Assembly (NCBI GenBank): GCA_024642245.1
Contig: JAHEBM010000035.1
Coordinates: forward strand, 1-35,345
Direction: 5' to 3'
Source: Haliea sp.
GTDB lineage: Bacteria > Pseudomonadota > Gammaproteobacteria > Pseudomonadales > Halieaceae
DNA length: 35,345 nt
Part shown: positions 32,955-35,345 of the stretch, one piece after another
Position numbering within the stretch: position 1 is the stretch's first letter
Layout: each line of letters opens with the position of its first letter
The notes under the pieces: generated by a model
The model's database searches: none
Told to the model about the DNA's origin: nothing
The model's input: the letters and a program-made list of their open reading frames with translations, nothing else
Translations under genes and position numbers: made by a program

Positions 32955-34343
32955 GTGTTGAAAGGCCACATTCACATCCTGGGAATCTGCGGTACCTTCA
33001 TGGGGGGCATCGCCCTGCTGGCCAGGGAGAGAGGTTACCGGGTTACCGGTTCCGACGCCGCCGTATACCCGCCCATGAGCACCCAGCTCCGGGCGGCCGG
33101 TATCGACCTGATGGAAGGTTACCTCGCCGAGCACCTGTATGAGAGGCCGGATTGCGTTGTTGTCGGCAATGCCATGACCCGGGGAAACCCGGCGGTGGAG
33201 TACATGCTCAACAGCGGACTACCCTATACCTCGGGACCCCAGTGGCTGGCCGAGAACCTGTTGCGTGACAAATGGGTACTGGCCGTATCCGGTACCCATG
33301 GCAAGACCACCACCAGCAGCCTGCTTGCCTGGATTCTGGAGTACGCCGGCATGGCACCGGGCTTCCTGATCGGCGGGGTCCCCGCGAATTTTGGCCTGTC
33401 TGCGCGGTCCGGCGGCTCTGATTTTTTCGTGGTGGAGGCCGACGAGTACGATACCGCCTTCTTCGACAAGCGCTCAAAGTTTGTTCACTACCGGCCCCGC
33501 ACGCTCGCCATCAACAACCTGGAGTTCGACCACGCCGACATCTTTGACAACCTGGCGGCGATCCAGAAGCAGTTCCACCACCTGGTTCGCTGCGTACCGG
33601 GTGAGGGTCTTGTAGTGCACCCCCGGGGCGTTGCGGCCATTGACCAGACCCTGGCGATGGGTTGCTGGACACCGGTGACTTCTTTTGCCGTGGGTGTCGA
33701 CAGTGGTGCGGATTGGCGGGCTGAGTTGCTGGCACCCGACGCTACGTCTTTTCGCCTGCACCGCAGCGGTGAGCCCCCGGTGGACGTCAACTGGAGCCAG
33801 TGCGGCCTGCACAATGTGGAAAACGCGCTCACGGCAATGGCCGCCGCCCGGCATGTGGGCGTGACACCGACCGTGGCCGCCGCGGCGCTTGCCCAGTTCG
33901 GCGGGGTGAAGCGCCGGCTGGAACTGCTCGGCACGGTGCGCAATATTGCCGTGTACGACGATTTTGCCCATCACCCCACCGCCATCGCCACCACGCTTCA
34001 GGGACTGCGCGCCCGCACGCGGGCCGGTCGTCTCATTGCCCTGGTTGAGCCGCGTTCCAATACCATGCGTATGGGAGAGCACCGGGAGCAACTGGCGGCC
34101 TCGACCGCGTCGGCGGACCTGGTTTACTGGTTCCAGCCCGCGGGAATGAACTGGTCGCTGGAAAGCGTGGTCGAACACAGCCCGGTACCCTCCCGGCTGG
34201 CCTCCGACATTGACGAACTGGTGCGCCAGGTGGTGTCCGAGGCGATGCCCGGCGACCAGGTGGTGATTATGAGCAATGGTGGTTTCGGTGGCATTCACCA
34301 GAAGTTATTGACGCAACTTGACAAGGCCTGCAGCCATGAATGA
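32955..34343 (+). CDS. mpl: UDP-N-acetylmuramate:L-alanyl-gamma-D-glutamyl-meso-diaminopimelate ligase
   Basis: Peptidoglycan-recycling Mur ligase that joins the recovered tripeptide to UDP-MurNAc. About 462 residues: the N-terminal Rossmann part HIHILGICGTFMGGIALLAR and TGSDAAVYPPMST, the ATP loop VSGTHGKTTTSSL, FFVVEADEYDTAFFDKRSKF, NNLEFDHADIFDNL and C-terminal VMSNGGFGGIHQ-type residues (IMSNGGFGGIHQKLL). The start is GTG at 32955 (or TTG at 32958), giving the standard N-terminus; an ATG at 32898 is unlikely. Its last 8 nt overlap the following exporter gene. Confidence 0.94.
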   Translation: MLKGHIHILGICGTFMGGIALLARERGYRVTGSDAAVYPPMSTQLRAAGIDLMEGYLAEHLYERPDCVVVGNAMTRGNPAVEYMLNSGLPYTSGPQWLAENLLRDKWVLAVSGTHGKTTTSSLLAWILEYAGMAPGFLIGGVPANFGLSARSGGSDFFVVEADEYDTAFFDKRSKFVHYRPRTLAINNLEFDHADIFDNLAAIQKQFHHLVRCVPGEGLVVHPRGVAAIDQTLAMGCWTPVTSFAVGVDSGADWRAELLAPDATSFRLHRSGEPPVDVNWSQCGLHNVENALTAMAAARHVGVTPTVAAAALAQFGGVKRRLELLGTVRNIAVYDDFAHHPTAIATTLQGLRARTRAGRLIALVEPRSNTMRMGEHREQLAASTASADLVYWFQPAGMNWSLESVVEHSPVPSRLASDIDELVRQVVSEAMPGDQVVIMSNGGFGGIHQKLLTQLDKACSHE

Positions 34344-35345
34344 TCTCCTCCTGTCGGCCTATGACCGCCTGGTACTTCGCCGCCCCTGGCTGGTGCTGGG
34401 CCTGGTTACCCTGCTGGTGGCCGGTTTTGCCACCCAGTTGGAGAAAATCAAGCTCGATGCCTCGGCGGATTCCCTGATGCTCCAGGGTGACCCCTCGCTG
34501 GAGTTTTACCGCCAGATCAGCGCCGAGTACAGCTCAGAAGAGTTCATGCTCATCACCTGGCAGCCTTTCGCCCCGCTGTTGTCGGATGAGTCCCTCCTGC
34601 CGCTGCGCCAGATGGCCGACGAGCTGCGCCAGCTCGACGGCGTGTCCTCCGTGGTGACGGTCTGGGATGTTCCCCTGCTGGAAAGCCCGCCGGTAACTCT
34701 CAGTGATATCAGCTCGCCGGAACCACTGCCCCGGCTCGACCGCCCGGGAATCGACAAGACCCTGGTACTGAAAGAGCTTACTTCCAGCCCGATCTATGCC
34801 GACCTGCTGGCCAGCCGTGATGGTAAGCTCACGGCGGTGCAGATCAACCTCAAGCGGGACGAGGTCTATTACGACCTGCTGGCCAGCCGCGAGTCCCTGC
34901 GTATCAAGCGCGACCGGGAGGGCCTGTCGTCGGCTGAACAGAAGGAACTGGGTGAGGTGGAAGCCGCCTTCAAGGCACACACTGCGGTCGCGCTGGACTC
35001 ACAAAGCCGCATGGTGGAGCGAACCCGGGAGATTGCCGAGCGCTACAAACCCTACGCCGATATTTTCGTTGGCGGCGTGCCGATGATCGCGGCGGATATG
35101 GTGAGCTTTATCGCCCGGGACCTGGCCGTGTTCGGAATTGCCATTCTTGGCATTATGCTGCTGGTGCTGGCGGTGATCTTTCGCCGGGTGCGCTGGGTAG
35201 TGATACCGCTGCTGACCTGTACCGCCACGGTAGTGGTCATGCTGGGTCTGCTGGGGGCCCTCGACTGGCGCATGACGGTGATCTCGTCGAACTTTGTCGC
35301 GGTACTGCTGATCATTACCCTGGCCATCGCGATTCATCTCATAGT
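34336..35345 (+). CDS. RND/MMPL-family exporter, N-terminal part (runs off window end)
   Basis: Open frame from ATG at 34336 to the end of the window, 336 codons with no stop. It begins MNDLLLSAYDRLVLRRPWLV with a membrane helix at ~19-33, then a large periplasmic domain (~35-245, KLDASADSLMLQGDPS near its start) and a cluster of membrane helices from ~255 (FIARDLAVFGIAILGIMLLV; WVVIPLLTCTATVVVMLGLL). This is the RND superfamily layout of HAE3/MMPL-type proteins of marine bacteria, possibly hopanoid, lipid or hydrophobe exporters. It overlaps mpl by 8 nt. Substrate unknown. Confidence 0.85.
   Translation, partial: MNDLLLSAYDRLVLRRPWLVLGLVTLLVAGFATQLEKIKLDASADSLMLQGDPSLEFYRQISAEYSSEEFMLITWQPFAPLLSDESLLPLRQMADELRQLDGVSSVVTVWDVPLLESPPVTLSDISSPEPLPRLDRPGIDKTLVLKELTSSPIYADLLASRDGKLTAVQINLKRDEVYYDLLASRESLRIKRDREGLSSAEQKELGEVEAAFKAHTAVALDSQSRMVERTREIAERYKPYADIFVGGVPMIAADMVSFIARDLAVFGIAILGIMLLVLAVIFRRVRWVVIPLLTCTATVVVMLGLLGALDWRMTVISSNFVAVLLIITLAIAIHLI

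Overview
The window looks like core chromosome of a free-living, GC-rich gammaproteobacterium. The gene order recalls the Pseudomonas block glmM-tpiA-secG-tRNA-Leu ... rimP-nusA-infB-rbfA-truB-rpsO-pnp ... acs-panC-panB-folK-pcnB-cbrB-cbrA-gluQ-dksA, compared here from memory. Several details differ from Pseudomonas: no panD or pgi, a deoxynucleoside kinase between folK and panB, a PPi-type phosphofructokinase and an arsenic/hpd insertion. A marine relative (Halieaceae/Cellvibrionales-like) is plausible, but the lineage is an inference.

Layout. 1-1914: end of glmM, tpiA, secG and tRNA-Leu(GAG), which abuts the secG stop codon. 1895-2067: 78-bp tandem repeats built from the tRNA-Leu 3' end. 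2049-4378: an arsenic operon on the minus strand (arsR-arsI-arsC-acr3) with ATGA-type couplings. 4609-5694: hpd (tyrosine catabolism). 5757-14686: initiator tRNA and the transcription/translation operon rimP-nusA-infB-rbfA-truB-rpsO-pnp, with a strong promoter, an internal attenuator-like hairpin and a final terminator. 14780-15646: a lone sulfotransferase-like gene. 15692-22308 (minus): acs, panC, panB, deoxynucleoside kinase, folK and pcnB. 22309-22769: a 461-bp gap discussed below. 22770-28915 (minus): cbrB, cbrA, an 11-nt-overlapping small ORF (cbrX-like), gluQ and dksA. 29129-35345: sfsA, an LD-carboxypeptidase-like M15 peptidase, ppa, PPi-dependent phosphofructokinase, mpl and the start of an RND/MMPL exporter.

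The most interesting region is the gap between cbrB and pcnB. On the minus strand it holds a sigma-54 promoter (GG-N10-GC) and upstream GTTAC/GTAAC half-sites that could bind CbrB. Then comes a region with four AAnAAnAA catabolite-activity motifs, arranged as two ungapped copies of an ~80-nt module 199 nt apart, each ending in a hairpin with a compensatory base-pair change. Its position and content match the Hfq/Crc-sequestering sRNA CrcZ of Pseudomonas. If real, the window encodes a complete CbrX-CbrA-CbrB-CrcZ-type carbon-control signalling arm; Hfq and Crc lie elsewhere.

Other notable points: the rtT-like repeats after tRNA-Leu whose last copy supplies the 3' end of acr3, an initiator tRNA with a U1-U72 mismatch, a possibly leaderless arsR mRNA with an operator in its promoter, and a pcnB gene with no ATG start.
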